From assembly GCA_022564135.1 (NCBI GenBank), contig JADFLZ010000132.1, forward strand, positions 1-6,266: a stretch of 6,266 nucleotides of DNA. Reading direction: 5' to 3'. The translations under genes and the position numbers were made by a program. The DNA comes from Candidatus Zixiibacteriota bacterium (GTDB lineage: Bacteria; Zixibacteria; MSB-5A5; GN15; FEB-12). Below are positions 1 to 5,878 of this stretch, piece by piece. Under the pieces are notes generated by a model, which saw only the letters and a program-made list of their open reading frames with translations, had not been told where the DNA came from and did not search any database. Position 1 is the stretch's first letter, and every line of letters begins with the position of its first letter.

Positions 1-1
1 C

Positions 2-646
2 TCTATGAAGATGATACTGCGCAATCGCCATGGTCAGGAGAGTAAGCGCACTATCAGAACGCGGACTTTGGAAGTTTCTGGTGATGGTGACAAAAGTCTG
101 ATAATTTTTGACACGCCGCGCGACATCAAAGGGACCGCCTTTTTGTCCTTCACTCATGTCAAAGGACAGGATGACCAGTGGATTTATCTGCCGGCGCTAA
201 AGCGAGTCAAGCGGATTTCATCGAACAATAAATCGGGCCCGTTTATGGGCAGCGAGTTTGCCTATGAAGATATATCTTCGCAGGAAGTTGAGAAGTATAC
301 TTACAGGTATCTCAAAGATGACACTTTAAACGGCGCGGTTTTTTACGTGGTGGAGCGGATTCCGGCAGACAAAAACTCCGGCTACACCAAACAGATTGTC
401 TGGATTAATAAAGCTAAGTATATTCCGGAGAAACTCGAATACTATGACCGCAAAGGATCGCTTTTAAAAACGCTGACTTTTCATGACTACAAACAATATC
501 TCGACAAGTTCTGGCGTGCCGACAGAATGGAAATGGTTAACCATCAGACCGGCAAATCGACTACACTTTTATACAGCGAATACAAATTTAAAACAGGTTT
601 GAGTGAAAAAGATTTTAAGCAGAACGTGCTGAAGTCGATACGATAA
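2..646 (+). CDS. LolA-like outer membrane lipoprotein-sorting protein, 5' partial
   Basis: The frame is open to the left edge, so the gene begins upstream. The first visible ATG (position 5) has no ribosome site and the visible part lacks the signal peptide such proteins carry, so it is probably internal. The visible 213 residues match the LolA-like 'outer membrane lipoprotein-sorting protein' family. Counting from that ATG, there is an early TLEVSGDGDKSLIIF strand, then the core around residues 57-90 (DQWIYLPALKRVKRI, then SGPFMGSEFAYEDI) and the strand QIVWINKAKYIPEKLEYYD. Family members are periplasmic half-barrels that bind lipid or lipoprotein, and many are encoded beside RND/MMPL exporters. 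The barrel gene downstream starts only 4 nt after the stop, so the two are probably co-transcribed. Family assignment is firm; the cargo cannot be read from the sequence. Confidence 0.85.
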   Translation, partial: SMKMILRNRHGQESKRTIRTRTLEVSGDGDKSLIIFDTPRDIKGTAFLSFTHVKGQDDQWIYLPALKRVKRISSNNKSGPFMGSEFAYEDISSQEVEKYTYRYLKDDTLNGAVFYVVERIPADKNSGYTKQIVWINKAKYIPEKLEYYDRKGSLLKTLTFHDYKQYLDKFWRADRMEMVNHQTGKSTTLLYSEYKFKTGLSEKDFKQNVLKSIR

Positions 647-650
647 TAAT

Positions 651-1847
651 ATGAGATATCTTTCTATATTCGCATTGTTAGTTATCACTTCAATTTTAGC
701 AGCTGGGGCGGTCGCCGGCGAAGAAATCAGTTATGATTTCATCGCCGAGACCAGATTGTTTCCCTCTGGTTCAGCTTATAATGTAGATGATAAGCTGTTT
801 GGATCTTTTTCAGCCGAACTGGAATACTATCATGAATGGACAGATAGAAACGAACAGCTGGTGATAGTACCGTTTGTCCGTCTGGATGCCAACGACAGCC
901 AGCGATCTCACTTTGATCTGCGCGAACTGTTCTGGCAGAAAAGATTTTCTGACTGGAATTTGAGTCTAGGCTTCAGAAAAGTATTTTGGGGACAGACCGA
1001 AGGTCTTCATCTGGTAGATATAATAAATCAGACGGACTGGATAGAGAATATTGACGGCGAAGACAAACTTGGCCAGCCGATGATTCAGGCTACCTGGCTG
1101 ACTGACAGAGGCACCTTTGATTTATTCTGGCTGCCTTATTTCAGGGAGAGAACATTCGCCGGAAAAAATGGCCGCCTGAGACCATCGATTACAATCAATA
1201 CTGACAAGCCCCAATATGAATCCGATGCCGAAGAGTGGCATCAGGACTGGGCTCTGCGCTGGTATCATACGCTGGGTCAATTCGACATCGGACTGTCTTT
1301 TTTTTCCGGAACCGAAAGACAGCCGCTTTTTCAGCCGCGCCTAAAGCAGAGCGGCCAGTTAGAACTTCTGCCTTATTATTATCAAACAAAACGAATAGGG
1401 CTTGATCTGCTCTATATAAGCGGCGGCTGGATCTGGAAACTTGAGGCGCTGTCAATCGATGCCTCGTTTGAAGACAGAAAGCAGGCTTTTACCGGCGGCT
1501 TTGAATATACTCTGGTGGGACTATCTGGCTCGCAATATGATCTGGGGCTGCTGGCTGAATATATGTATGATGACCGCGGCAGCAGCTTTACTCCCTTTGA
1601 ACATGATCTTCTCATAGGCGGGCGGCTGGCCTTTAATAATGTCAGCGGTACTGATTTGCTGGGAGGACTGATTATCGATACCGATATCGGCTCGGTTTTA
1701 GCTTTTATAGAAATGGGCACCCGTCTAAGCGACTGGTGGTCATTGGATATTGAATTCAGGGGCTTTTTTAATCAAGCCAGCAGAGAACTGCTCTACGATC
1801 TGCGCGATGACGACCTTCTGCAGGTTCAGCTTACTCGTCATATGTAG
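651..1847 (+). CDS. DUF1302-like outer membrane beta-barrel protein
   Basis: A 398-residue exported protein. Residues 1-22 form a signal peptide (basic MRY, hydrophobic stretch, AVA cleavage site before GEE). The rest is rich in alternating polar/aromatic strands typical of an outer-membrane barrel, such as YDFIAETRLF, LSLGFRKVFWG and WSLDIEFRGFF. A conserved-looking block at about residues 111-147 (VFWGQTEGLHLVDIINQTDW, then GEDKLGQPM) resembles the WG-T-x(n)-VDIINxxD region of DUF1302-like porins. The C-terminus ends LLQVQLTRHM, not with the aromatic residue usually found at barrel ends, which is a small oddity. It follows the LolA-like gene by 4 nt. This pairing is common next to RND/MMPL exporters, so a role in envelope export or lipid transport is plausible. 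The substrate is unknown, and there is no sign of a functional link to the mer genes downstream. Confidence 0.78.
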   Translation: MRYLSIFALLVITSILAAGAVAGEEISYDFIAETRLFPSGSAYNVDDKLFGSFSAELEYYHEWTDRNEQLVIVPFVRLDANDSQRSHFDLRELFWQKRFSDWNLSLGFRKVFWGQTEGLHLVDIINQTDWIENIDGEDKLGQPMIQATWLTDRGTFDLFWLPYFRERTFAGKNGRLRPSITINTDKPQYESDAEEWHQDWALRWYHTLGQFDIGLSFFSGTERQPLFQPRLKQSGQLELLPYYYQTKRIGLDLLYISGGWIWKLEALSIDASFEDRKQAFTGGFEYTLVGLSGSQYDLGLLAEYMYDDRGSSFTPFEHDLLIGGRLAFNNVSGTDLLGGLIIDTDIGSVLAFIEMGTRLSDWWSLDIEFRGFFNQASRELLYDLRDDDLLQVQLTRHM

Positions 1848-1918
1848 TTATATAACAACGCTTTATATCCGCCGAGAGCTCTCTATATAATAAGTATTTA
1901 TAAAAAATAAAAATTTAA
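1848..1918. other. AT-rich intergenic spacer before the mer cluster
   Basis: This short spacer holds small palindromes: a 10-bp one overlapping the previous stop (GTTATATAAC, 1847-1856) and GAGAGCTCTC at 1874-1883. There are also 7-bp arms TTATATA (1848-1854) and TATATAA (1884-1890) around the second palindrome. The arms could form a weak stem-loop, but what follows is A-rich rather than a T-run, so I do not call an intrinsic terminator. No gene is seen. Confidence 0.5.
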
Positions 1919-1949
1919 GTGAACCTTATAGCGAACTATAAGGTAGTAT
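1919..1949 (+). promoter_or_regulatory. MerR-type promoter and operator for the mer cluster
   Basis: A perfect inverted repeat, ACCTTATAG (1923-1931) and CTATAAGGT (1936-1944), has a 4-nt CGAA centre. It lies between a candidate -35, GTGAAC (1919-1924), and a candidate -10, TAGTAT (1944-1949), separated by 19 bp. MerR-family activators bind a 9-4-9 dyad inside an over-long 19-20 bp spacer and untwist it, so this layout is what the downstream regulator needs. It implies merR regulates itself and the whole co-directional cluster. The outer ACCTT/AAGGT half-sites resemble CueR-type dyads more than the GTAC-centred Tn501 mer operator. The dyad is seen directly; the exact -35 and -10 hexamers are inferred. 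Confidence 0.85.
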
Positions 1950-1972
1950 ATATATATATGAATAATTTAATG

Positions 1973-1980
1973 AAGGAAGA
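1973..1980 (+). promoter_or_regulatory. Ribosome binding site fixing the merR start
   Basis: AAGGAAGA lies 4 nt before the ATG at 1985. The frame is also open upstream to a GTG at 1919 and an ATG at 1970. The GTG lies at the promoter and the ATG has only A/T-rich sequence before it, so 1985 is the best start. Confidence 0.7.
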
Positions 1981-1984
1981 CAGT

Positions 1985-2377
1985 ATGACTATTGGTGTGC
2001 TTTCTAAAAAATCAGAAACTGACGCTCAGACTATTCGCTATTATGAACGACTGGGCTTGATGTCGAATCCTGAAAGAACTGAATCAAACTACCGTCTTTA
2101 TAACGAGGCTGCCGTGTTCAGGCTGCGTTTCATCAAACGTGCTAAAGAGACTGGTTTCAGCCTTAACGATATCAAAATACTATTGGGCATGGCAGACGGT
2201 AAGGTCCGGCGCTGTAAAGAAGTAAGAGAGTTTGCCACGACCCGTCTGGACAAAATACAATCTCAGATCAGAAACTTAAAATCAATGGAACGGACTTTAT
2301 CCAGTCTGGTGACGCAATGTGCCAGGTCAAAGACGCTAAAAGACTGTCCGATTCTTGATGAGCTAATCAAGGCCTGA
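1985..2377 (+). CDS. merR: Hg(II)-responsive MerR-family transcriptional regulator
   Basis: This 130-residue protein has the length and layout of MerR. An N-terminal winged helix-turn-helix is visible at residues 1-40 (IGVLSKKSETDAQTIRYYERLG, here split as IGVLSKKSETD and AQTIRYYERLG, then NYRLY). A long dimerisation helix follows at about 76-110, then a C-terminal metal loop. Cysteines at 77, 112 and 121 have the same 35- and 9-residue spacing as Cys82, Cys117 and Cys126 of Tn501 MerR, the three ligands for Hg(II). The context QCARSKTLKDCP matches the MerR metal loop. MerR represses without mercury and activates with it by distorting the operator; that operator lies just upstream, so autoregulation is likely. 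Being first in the operon, in the same direction as the transporter, differs from the divergent arrangement of Tn501. The next gene starts 11 nt downstream. Lead or zinc sensing is less likely given the exact cysteine pattern. Confidence 0.92.
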   Translation: MTIGVLSKKSETDAQTIRYYERLGLMSNPERTESNYRLYNEAAVFRLRFIKRAKETGFSLNDIKILLGMADGKVRRCKEVREFATTRLDKIQSQIRNLKSMERTLSSLVTQCARSKTLKDCPILDELIKA

Positions 2378-2388
2378 GGAGCAAAAAT

Positions 2389-2991
2389 ATGGACGCCAAA
2401 AAAGTTTCAATTCTATCAGCTTTAGCAGCCTCGTCGTGCTGTGTCTTTCCGCTGGCCCTGCTGGGCTTGTCACTATTAGGTATAGGCACAGCAGGTGCGG
2501 CAGGCTTTTCTTCCACGCTTGGTTCACTAAAGTGGTTTATTATGCCGCTGGCGGCAACCGGCGTAGCGTTTTCTTACTGGCTCTATTTTCGTGAAAAGAA
2601 AAAATGCTCGGCTTCAGGCTGCAAGATGGCCGGCAGCAGTTTTACAAAAATAATGTTAACGATTTCAACTTTGGTAGTTACCTGCTTTTTCGTCTGGTCG
2701 GTTTATCCTTATGTTCTCGGCAGAGACGGTAATCGGGTTATGGTAAATGCGTCATCGGCTCAGCTGGCAGTTTTTAAAGTAGAGGGTATGACCTGCGGCG
2801 GCTGCGAAATAGCGGTCAACGGCGCCATAACCGCTACCGGACTAGTTGACAGTGTCAAATCGTCTTTTACTGAAAGCAGAGCCTATCTCTGGTACAATCA
2901 AGACCAGCTTGATCTAAAAGTTATAAACGAAGCCTTAGCTTCAGTTGGATACGTTGCAGAATTAGTTGAAGAAAAAGGAGGGAACAGATGA
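2389..2991 (+). CDS. merTP: Mercuric transport protein MerT fused to a MerP-like domain
   Basis: This 200-residue inner-membrane protein imports Hg(II). Three membrane segments are visible at about residues 9-40, 45-67 and 87-110. The first carries the vicinal pair Cys17-Cys18 (ASSCCVFPL) typical of MerT, and the loop between the second and third carries Cys73 and Cys78 (KKCSASGC), matching MerT's cytoplasmic cysteine pair. After the third segment, residues 127-195 form a heavy-metal-associated domain with GMTCGGC (Cys136, Cys139), equivalent to MerP. With MerT topology this domain lies in the periplasm, where it would collect Hg(II) and pass it to Cys17-18. Free-standing MerP is not encoded nearby, so the fusion replaces it. 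The ribosome site GAGGAG (2376-2381) overlaps the merR stop. The last codons overlap the next gene by ATGA, so translational coupling is likely. Confidence 0.92.
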   Translation: MDAKKVSILSALAASSCCVFPLALLGLSLLGIGTAGAAGFSSTLGSLKWFIMPLAATGVAFSYWLYFREKKKCSASGCKMAGSSFTKIMLTISTLVVTCFFVWSVYPYVLGRDGNRVMVNASSAQLAVFKVEGMTCGGCEIAVNGAITATGLVDSVKSSFTESRAYLWYNQDQLDLKVINEALASVGYVAELVEEKGGNR

Positions 2992-3311
2992 AAATAGAAT
3001 TGCTTGTATTTGATGGCTGCCCAAATAGCGAACCGACCGAGAAGTTGATTCGTGAAACAGTCTCTGAACTTGGCGGCGATGTTAAAATTGAAGTCGTTAC
3101 AATTGCGGACAATTATGATGCCGTGGCCAGAAGATTTTTGGGCTCGCCTTCTGTCAGAGTAAACGGAAAAGATTTGGAAATAGAAGAAGACAGTACCACA
3201 ACATATTCAATGCGCTGCCGAATTTATCGCAACGATGAAAATCAATCAGGTATTCCACCAAAAGAACTTTTAATCAAAGCGATACAGGCAGCCCGGCAGA
3301 AAAGTGAGTGA
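2988..3311 (+). CDS. Small thioredoxin-fold protein of the mer cluster
   Basis: This 107-residue protein has no signal peptide and is probably cytoplasmic. It opens with a beta-strand ending in a redox-type motif, FDGCPNS (Cys11, followed by Ser14, so CxxS rather than CxxC). It continues with a helix and strand, then GSPSVRVNG at 52-60, where Pro54 matches the thioredoxin cis-proline. The C-terminal part has SMRCRIY (Cys77), giving a possible second thiol. I recall this family from mer-type neighbourhoods, with some relatives annotated as (seleno)proteins; here the active position is a normal TGC cysteine (3018-3020). The start overlaps the merTP stop (ATGA) and is preceded by a very strong AAGGAGGG at 2975-2982, so it is surely co-translated with merTP. 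A role in receiving or reducing imported metal is inference. Confidence 0.78.
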   Translation: MKIELLVFDGCPNSEPTEKLIRETVSELGGDVKIEVVTIADNYDAVARRFLGSPSVRVNGKDLEIEEDSTTTYSMRCRIYRNDENQSGIPPKELLIKAIQAARQKSE

Positions 3312-3328
3312 TGTTACAACTAAATAAT

Positions 3329-3334
3329 AGAGGT
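3329..3334 (+). promoter_or_regulatory. Ribosome binding site fixing the start of the UxxU barrel gene
   Basis: AGAGGT lies 6 nt before the ATG at 3341. It shows that translation starts at the signal peptide, upstream of the two in-frame TGA codons. The alternative TTG at 3545 has no ribosome site. Confidence 0.7.
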
Positions 3335-3340
3335 CTTAAG

Positions 3341-4327
3341 ATGATTAGAAATTGGGCTATTGCCGGATTACTGCTTGCTTCGGTCTGGTTAGTTGAGCCT
3401 GCCGAAGCGCAATGAGCTCTCTGAAGTACACCCAATCTGCCGGTCGGCAGATCAGTTAGTACAATTATCCACCGGGGTGACCTTCGCCTTGGTCTTGATT
3501 ATGCTTTCGCCCGCAGAGACAGGCTGCGTAGTGGAACAGAAACCTTGATTGATACGCTTAAACAGAAAACTGAGTCGCATATAATTTCTGCCTCAATGTC
3601 ATTCGGAGTTTCAAACCATCTTAGCCTGTCCGCTTCGGTGCCGCTGATTATCAATCGAAGTGTGAATAAATTTCTTGATCAGATGGCGACAAATTTTGGC
3701 GATCTATCGGTCACGGCACAGCTGTTTTTTGGTACGAGGTTGTTCTCAAAGCCGGTTAACGGACAGCTGGCGCTTGGAACTACCTTTCCAATCGGTGGCG
3801 GTGTGACAAACGTTATGACTGATGAACGTAATTTTGCAAGTGGCACCGTGGACCCTATAGCCAGCCTGATTATTGCTGCCGGGATTTCTCCCGGCTGGAT
3901 TCTGACCGGCAAATTCTTCGCCCGCCAGGTAGTGGCAACTTCATCGGACAATCAAAGAACAGGAAATCACTATAGTTACGTACTGGAAACAAATTACGCG
4001 CCGCTGGGGAGAAGCTACACAGCCAATTTTGGTATGCTGGCTGTCAGCAGATCTCAGGACGAAATAGACGGCGTTCTTTTTCCAAACAGCGGCGGCAACT
4101 GGATCTATGCCATTGCCGGAGGTTCAAAAACTATTACCGGAGACGGGGAATCAGCAGTCCGACTCTGGACAGAATTTCAATTGCCTGTGCATGTTAACGT
4201 CAACGGCCTGCAATTGACCGAAAAATGGAATTTTCGTTTCGGTCTGTCAACAGGCATCAGCATTTTCGGACATGATGAGCCGAAGAAAAAATCTGATATC
4301 TTTACTGTCCCGCCCAGCAAAGACTAA
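3341..4327 (+). CDS. Predicted selenoprotein: outer membrane beta-barrel with N-terminal UxxU
   Basis: Read with TGA as Sec, this is one 328-residue exported protein. Residues 1-23 are a signal peptide (MIRNWAIAGLLLASVWLV, AEA cleavage site). The mature N-terminus then reads QUALUSTPNLPVG, with TGA at residues 25 and 28. The frame continues without stop through GDLRLGLDYAFARRD into a barrel-like body of repeated amphipathic strands: MSFGVSNHLSLSASVPL, QLALGTTFPIGGG, WNFRFGLSTGISIF. The body resembles the MetA-pathway/Phenol_MetA_deg 'transporter' type of outer-membrane protein. The tail after residue 310 is polar. A conventional call would keep only 3545-4327, losing the signal peptide and first strands. 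Both TGAs sit where a CxxC pair would be expected after a signal peptide, and a SECIS-like hairpin follows. Role unknown; location in the cluster suggests metal or redox function at the outer membrane. The alternative is a pseudogene with two nonsense mutations, which I consider less likely. Confidence 0.78.
3413..3424 (+). other. Two in-frame TGA (Sec) codons forming UxxU
   Basis: TGA at 3413-3415 and 3422-3424 are separated by GCT CTC (Ala-Leu). The frame before them encodes a complete signal peptide with a ribosome site, and the frame after them is open for about 300 codons of barrel sequence. No frame change is needed. Spacing equals that of a CxxC redox or metal-binding pair. Confidence 0.75.
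3435..3452 (+). promoter_or_regulatory. Candidate bacterial SECIS hairpin (UxxU barrel)
   Basis: ATCTGCC (3435-3441) pairs perfectly with GGCAGAT (3446-3452), leaving the tetraloop GGTC (3442-3445). The loop begins 17 nt after the second TGA and 26 nt after the first, within the range I recall for bacterial SECIS elements (about 16-37 nt). The GGUC loop equals the apical loop of the E. coli fdhF element as I recall it, where a G-U pair contacts SelB. Only one hairpin is obvious, so it may serve both codons. Confidence 0.72.
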
Positions 4328-4338
4328 TGATGAACTAC

Positions 4339-4345
4339 AGGAGGT
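4339..4345 (+). promoter_or_regulatory. Strong ribosome binding site of the UxxC selenoprotein gene
   Basis: AGGAGGT lies 6 nt before the ATG at 4352 and fixes this start directly before a signal peptide. The gap from the previous stop is 24 nt, consistent with one transcript. Confidence 0.75.
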
Positions 4346-4351
4346 ACTCGA

Positions 4352-5641
4352 ATGAGCCAAAATATTAAAACTACAATTACGAGATTGGTTGCGGCAGTCG
4401 CGTTATGTGCCGTGATTTTTGCCATGTTTCCGGGAGCTTCGATAGCTCAGGATGAAGCTTCAAGCCTGCAGCAATTGATCGACAAACTGGTGACGAGTTA
4501 CAATAAGAAAGATGCTGTTGCCTATCGAGAAAATTTTAGCGAAAAGCTCAAAGAAAAATTTACGCTTGAGAAAATCGAAAATATACTGGATGTCGGTGTG
4601 GATGAGCAGGACTCAATAATATCTCACAGCGCAGATATTAGTCCCGATGGCAGGAGAGCTCTTGTTTTCGTTGAGACAGAAAGCGAAAAGCTCGACCTTC
4701 ACATTCGTATCAACAGTGATAACAAAATCGAGCGTTTAAGCTGGTACTCACATAAGGCAGATCCTTCGGGCCTGGACTTGAGCGATCATGAAAAGCGCAA
4801 AATTAAGGAACGCTACCAGCCTTATGCCGATCAATTTGCCGAGGCATTCAGAGATACTAACGCTGAACTAATATTATCCTTAATGAAGAAAGACGATGAC
4901 GATGACAAGACTGTTGAAGACTATCATTCATTCATAGCACAAATGCACGGCAGATGGGGAGAATTGATTGAAACTGGCAAGTTAGAAGTTAATGACCCCT
5001 CGAGTGTTCTCTTACCGATTTATTTTGAGGGTCAGGCAATGGGATTTTATATGAAGTTTGATGAAACTAATAAAATCTCCCAACTAAAGATCAGTAATTA
5101 TGCACCACCAGAGTCAGTAGGAAAAACCTACGCAGATTTAGGATCTGATACTTTACGCACCCGTGACCTGCTCGATTTTGGGCAGTTGCAGGAAGCTTTT
5201 AAAAAAGACAGTGGAAAGGTCCGGCTAATAACATTATTGTCGCCAACGTGACCGGGTTGCAGACGGGGGTTCTCCGTCGTTCAGGAGGCAGTAAACGCCA
5301 ATCTCGGTGATGATTTAGTTATATATGTAATTTGGATTGATATTTTGCAGTCAGATGATAAGTACTCAGCCTATTTACGCTCCACAGAATTTGATGACCC
5401 GCGCGTCTCATATTATTGGGACAGGTATAAACGAACCGGCGCCGAGTGGCAGGAAGTTATCGATATAACCAAAGTAGCCTGGGATATTTATTTTCTTTAT
5501 GGCAAAAATGACAGCTGGGGGGATATTCCCTCTTATCCGGATTTCTTCATGAATCAAATTGGAATTTCTGAAGATATCTCTCCACGACTTGACGGCGAAA
5601 TGCTGACAGAAAAAATAGCTGAGTATATGAAAAAGCAATAG
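4352..5641 (+). CDS. Predicted selenoprotein: exported protein with C-terminal UxxC thioredoxin-like domain
   Basis: Read with TGA (5249-5251) as Sec, this is one 429-residue protein. Residues 1-32 are a signal peptide (hydrophobic LVAAVALCAVIFAMF, cleavage near SIA before QDE). Two related alpha+beta segments follow, at about 36-135 (LQQLIDKLVTSYNKKDAVAY) and 155-250 (YADQFAEAFRDTNAELILSL), resembling DUF3887/NTF2-like domains. An acidic patch DDDDDK sits at 181-186. From about 255 comes a thioredoxin-like domain: strand VRLITLLSPT, active site U300-P-G-C303, helix RRGFSVVQEAVN, strand LVIYVIWIDI, then DPRVSYYWD at 349-357. The site is the CPGC motif with Sec replacing the first cysteine. 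The product is expected to be periplasmic or lipid-anchored-free and to act in thiol/selenol redox or metal transfer. A conventional call stops at residue 299 just before the active site, and the remainder (5345-5641) would need a TTG start without a ribosome site. Last gene of the mer cluster. Confidence 0.86.
5249..5251 (+). other. In-frame TGA (Sec) codon of the UxxC motif
   Basis: This TGA is codon 300. The preceding residues LLSPT and following residues PGCRRG place it at the first position of a thioredoxin-type CxxC motif. The frame then stays open for 129 codons to a TAG, and that stretch completes the thioredoxin-like fold. Confidence 0.86.
5262..5278 (+). promoter_or_regulatory. Candidate bacterial SECIS hairpin (UxxC selenoprotein)
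   Basis: GACGG (5262-5266) pairs with CCGTC (5274-5278). A further G5267-T5273 wobble closes a GGTTC apical loop (5268-5272) that contains GU. The loop starts 16 nt after the TGA, matching the expected placement of a bacterial SECIS within the coding sequence. Primary sequence differs from the hairpin at 3435, as is usual for these elements. Confidence 0.72.
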
Positions 5642-5878
5642 ACTATTGTTTCCAGATATTCATGTTCACTTATATTAGATAAGCAGCTACTACTCAGGCG
5701 TCTCTTTGGCGCTGCTCAAGAATTGAACAATTCACTCTCAAAGCATTGCCCCGTTACAGTTTGCCATGTGCAATAATAATCGAAAATAGTTTTCAATATT
5801 GGTAGAAAGAGGCCGATAAAAGGATTATCGCTCATAGTCTTTATACCCTCGATTCAACATAGAAAGGAGGCATTGATT
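5642..5878. other. Intergenic region with small inverted repeats, no gene seen
   Basis: This 237-bp stretch separates the mer cluster from the next gene. It has several short dyads: AGCAGC/GCTGCT (5682-5687, 5711-5716), GAATTG/CAATTC (5720-5725, 5728-5733), GAAAA/TTTTC (5782-5786, 5790-5794) and CGATAA/TTATCG (5814-5819, 5825-5830, 5-nt loop). None is GC-rich and followed by a T-run, so I call no terminator. The promoter of the following gene is presumably here, but I cannot fix its hexamers. Confidence 0.45.

Noticed and set aside
1195..1720. Open frames on the minus strand inside the first barrel gene
   Set aside because: Low-complexity Ser/Arg-rich translations with no ribosome sites, fully inside a well-supported plus-strand gene.
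1848..1918. Intrinsic terminator after the first barrel gene
   Set aside because: The palindromes are short and followed by an A-rich tract instead of a T-run on the transcribed sense.
1919..1984. Longer merR starting at GTG 1919 or ATG 1970
   Set aside because: The extension overlaps the promoter/operator dyad and has no ribosome site; 1985 gives the normal MerR N-terminus and has AAGGAAGA just upstream.
3545..4327. Barrel gene starting at TTG 3545
   Set aside because: No ribosome site and no signal peptide. The same frame continues upstream through coherent protein sequence to a proper start at 3341 if TGA is read as Sec.
3341..4327. Frameshifted or decayed pseudogene
   Set aside because: There is no frame change, both interruptions are TGA, they sit at CxxC spacing, and a SECIS-like hairpin follows. 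It remains the main alternative but is less likely.
3413..5251. General reassignment of TGA to Trp or Gly
   Set aside because: TGG is used for Trp throughout, and TGA acts as an ordinary stop for merR, merTP (within an ATGA overlap) and the small thioredoxin-like gene. Only TGAs at redox-motif positions appear to be read through.
5345..5641. Independent 98-residue gene starting at TTG 5345
   Set aside because: No ribosome site; it is the C-terminal part of the thioredoxin-like domain in the same frame as the gene starting at 4352.
5643..5774. Open stretch in the intergenic region ending at TAA
   Set aside because: It has no start codon with a ribosome site and no recognisable protein pattern.
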